From NCBI GenBank assembly GCA_905250115.1, contig CAJNOI010000015.1, positions 841,194 through 905,193 of the forward strand: a stretch of DNA of 64,000 bases, in the 5' to 3' direction. Position 1 is the first letter of the stretch. Every line of letters begins with the position of its first letter. The position numbers and the translations under genes are program-made. Below the pieces are notes generated by a model that did not search any database, had not been told where the DNA came from, and was given only the letters and a program-made list of their open reading frames with translations. Source of the stretch: Adineta steineri. Lineage: Eukaryota > Rotifera > Eurotatoria > Adinetida > Adinetidae. This document shows, in pieces, positions 63,061-64,000 of this stretch.

Positions 63061-63808
63061 TTATTTATCAATTCTCCGTGCTGCATTTTTCAATGCTTTC
63101 GCAGCGGTATATCGTTCACGTACACCAAATGAAGGATGTTTTTGCCAATTTGATGGAAATGTTTCTTTTTCAAAGAATAATTTTGCATCTTCAATACTAA
63201 TTCTTCCATTTTTCCCTAAGATATGTAGAAGAATTGAAGCTTCTGTCCACATTGCTTCTTCAATATCTTTATTCCATATACATTGAGGATTGTGTGCATG
63301 ACTATCTGCTTTGAAATATAGACGAGCAGCAGCAACATCTTCTGTTGTTAAATATTTACCATCTTTAGAAAAAGATAGAAATTTATTAAAACGTTCTTGA
63401 TTAAATTTTCCTTGTTGATTATTTGATAAAGTAGCGTCTATTCTACTAAGTGAACCATCATGTTCAATACTATCTGGTGCATGATAACAAAGATCAGAAA
63501 GTGAAAGTAAACCATCATGACCGGCAGTTTTATATGATTGTTTAAGGATAACTTTCGTAGCCAACCAACTCAAGCCCATTTTGTGCTATAAAAATTAAAA
63601 AAATTCATATAATTAATAGAAGTTTTAATACTTGTGCAGCTCGTTGTAGAACTTCCTGTGGAATATTTTTCCCATCTCGTGGTAAATAACCATGATTAGC
63701 AAGAGCGTTTAGTGCAGGACATGGTGAACGAGAATCATTTGGTCCAGGTGGTTGATATTGATATTCAGATTCGTTAGCAAATGCTCTGGCAGATTTTGAG
63801 TTACCCAT
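63061..63808 (-). CDS. Heme-thiolate peroxidase (chloroperoxidase/UPO, peroxidase family 2), fungal type
   Basis: Two exons, 63632-63808 and 63061-63585, encode 233 residues. The heme-ligand motif is SPCPALNALANHGYLPRDG with the proximal Cys at residue 30, the signature of the family. Further on, SIEHDGSLSR gives the EHD motif of the short chloroperoxidase type, and acidic residues in MWTEASILL may supply the catalytic Glu. The family uses H2O2 to oxidise or halogenate organic substrates and is mainly fungal and oomycete; its presence among animal genes fits horizontal transfer, as is frequent in bdelloids. The typical fungal signal peptide is absent. Instead the protein begins MGNSKSARAF, which fits the MGxxxS N-myristoylation consensus. 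It has acquired a short intron and its codon use looks native, so it is long resident. Activity is unproven. Confidence 0.88.
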
Positions 63809-64000
63809 GAGTATAAGAATTTATTTTCTTTTTACAACAAATGAAGACACAAATACGATTTGACATTAACATAAATATTTGCAGATCGATTTACTTCATT
63901 TGTCAATATTATTCCTTCGTAACGAAAAATAAGAGCAGAAAAATAATCGTGCATGGAATTCATCACCCAATATTCGATGTATTCGTTCGTGAGATTATCG
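63809..64000. other. Upstream flank of the peroxidase gene
   Basis: 192 bp upstream of the minus-strand start codon. It likely includes the 5' leader and core promoter. No clear TATA box seen. Confidence 0.4.

Overview
The window reads as nuclear DNA of a small-genome invertebrate metazoan, most likely a bdelloid rotifer (Rotaria, Philodina or Adineta type). The base composition is strongly AT-rich, genes are close together and most introns are 50-70 nt with GT..AG ends. The gene content is animal (MYO6, Pax3/7, TRPM, CDK8, BAIAP3/Munc13-4) plus one fungal-type heme-thiolate peroxidase of the sort bdelloids carry by horizontal transfer. The assignment to bdelloids is an inference from style and content; no marker gene proves it.

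Layout. 430-7978 (-) is a complete myosin VI gene. It diverges across about 410 bp from an SLC41-type Mg2+ transporter at 8389-10832 (+). 10833-16475 is gene-poor and holds a broken F-box fragment and a two-exon rhodopsin-like GPCR (12284-14027, -). 16476-18853 (+) carries a fucosyltransferase-like type II membrane enzyme and a small GPI-anchored Ly6/quiver-like protein. 21422-24464 (-) is an F-box/leucine-rich-repeat gene in which fourteen phase-0 exons of 84 nt each encode one LRR; it grew by tandem duplication of exon-plus-intron units and shows a five-unit higher-order repeat. A possible papain-fold protein lies at 26332-26949 (-). After about 3.3 kb of non-coding DNA comes a six-exon Pax3/7 gene (30274-32221, +) and a single-exon GPCR (33013-34023, +).

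Two tandem TRPM-type channel genes follow (34135-39149 and 40202-45257, both -), then a small secreted protein with a clear TATA box (47171-47628, -), and a compact minus-strand block: a BAIAP3/Munc13-4-like exocytosis factor (49151-55572), the tRNA isopentenyltransferase TRIT1 (55686-57959) and the Mediator kinase CDK8 (58178-60786). The window closes with the peroxidase (63061-63808, -).

The genes do not form one pathway. Several serve membrane trafficking and signalling (MYO6, BAIAP3-like, TRPM pair, GPCRs), others gene expression (Pax3/7, CDK8, TRIT1). The most distinctive non-genic content is a set of short, inverted-repeat-ended, non-autonomous DNA elements inside introns of MYO6 and the BAIAP3-like gene. 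Two of them show 8-bp target-site duplications typical of hAT transposons. Exon boundaries were read by eye from splice signals and family alignment from memory; no search or computation was run.
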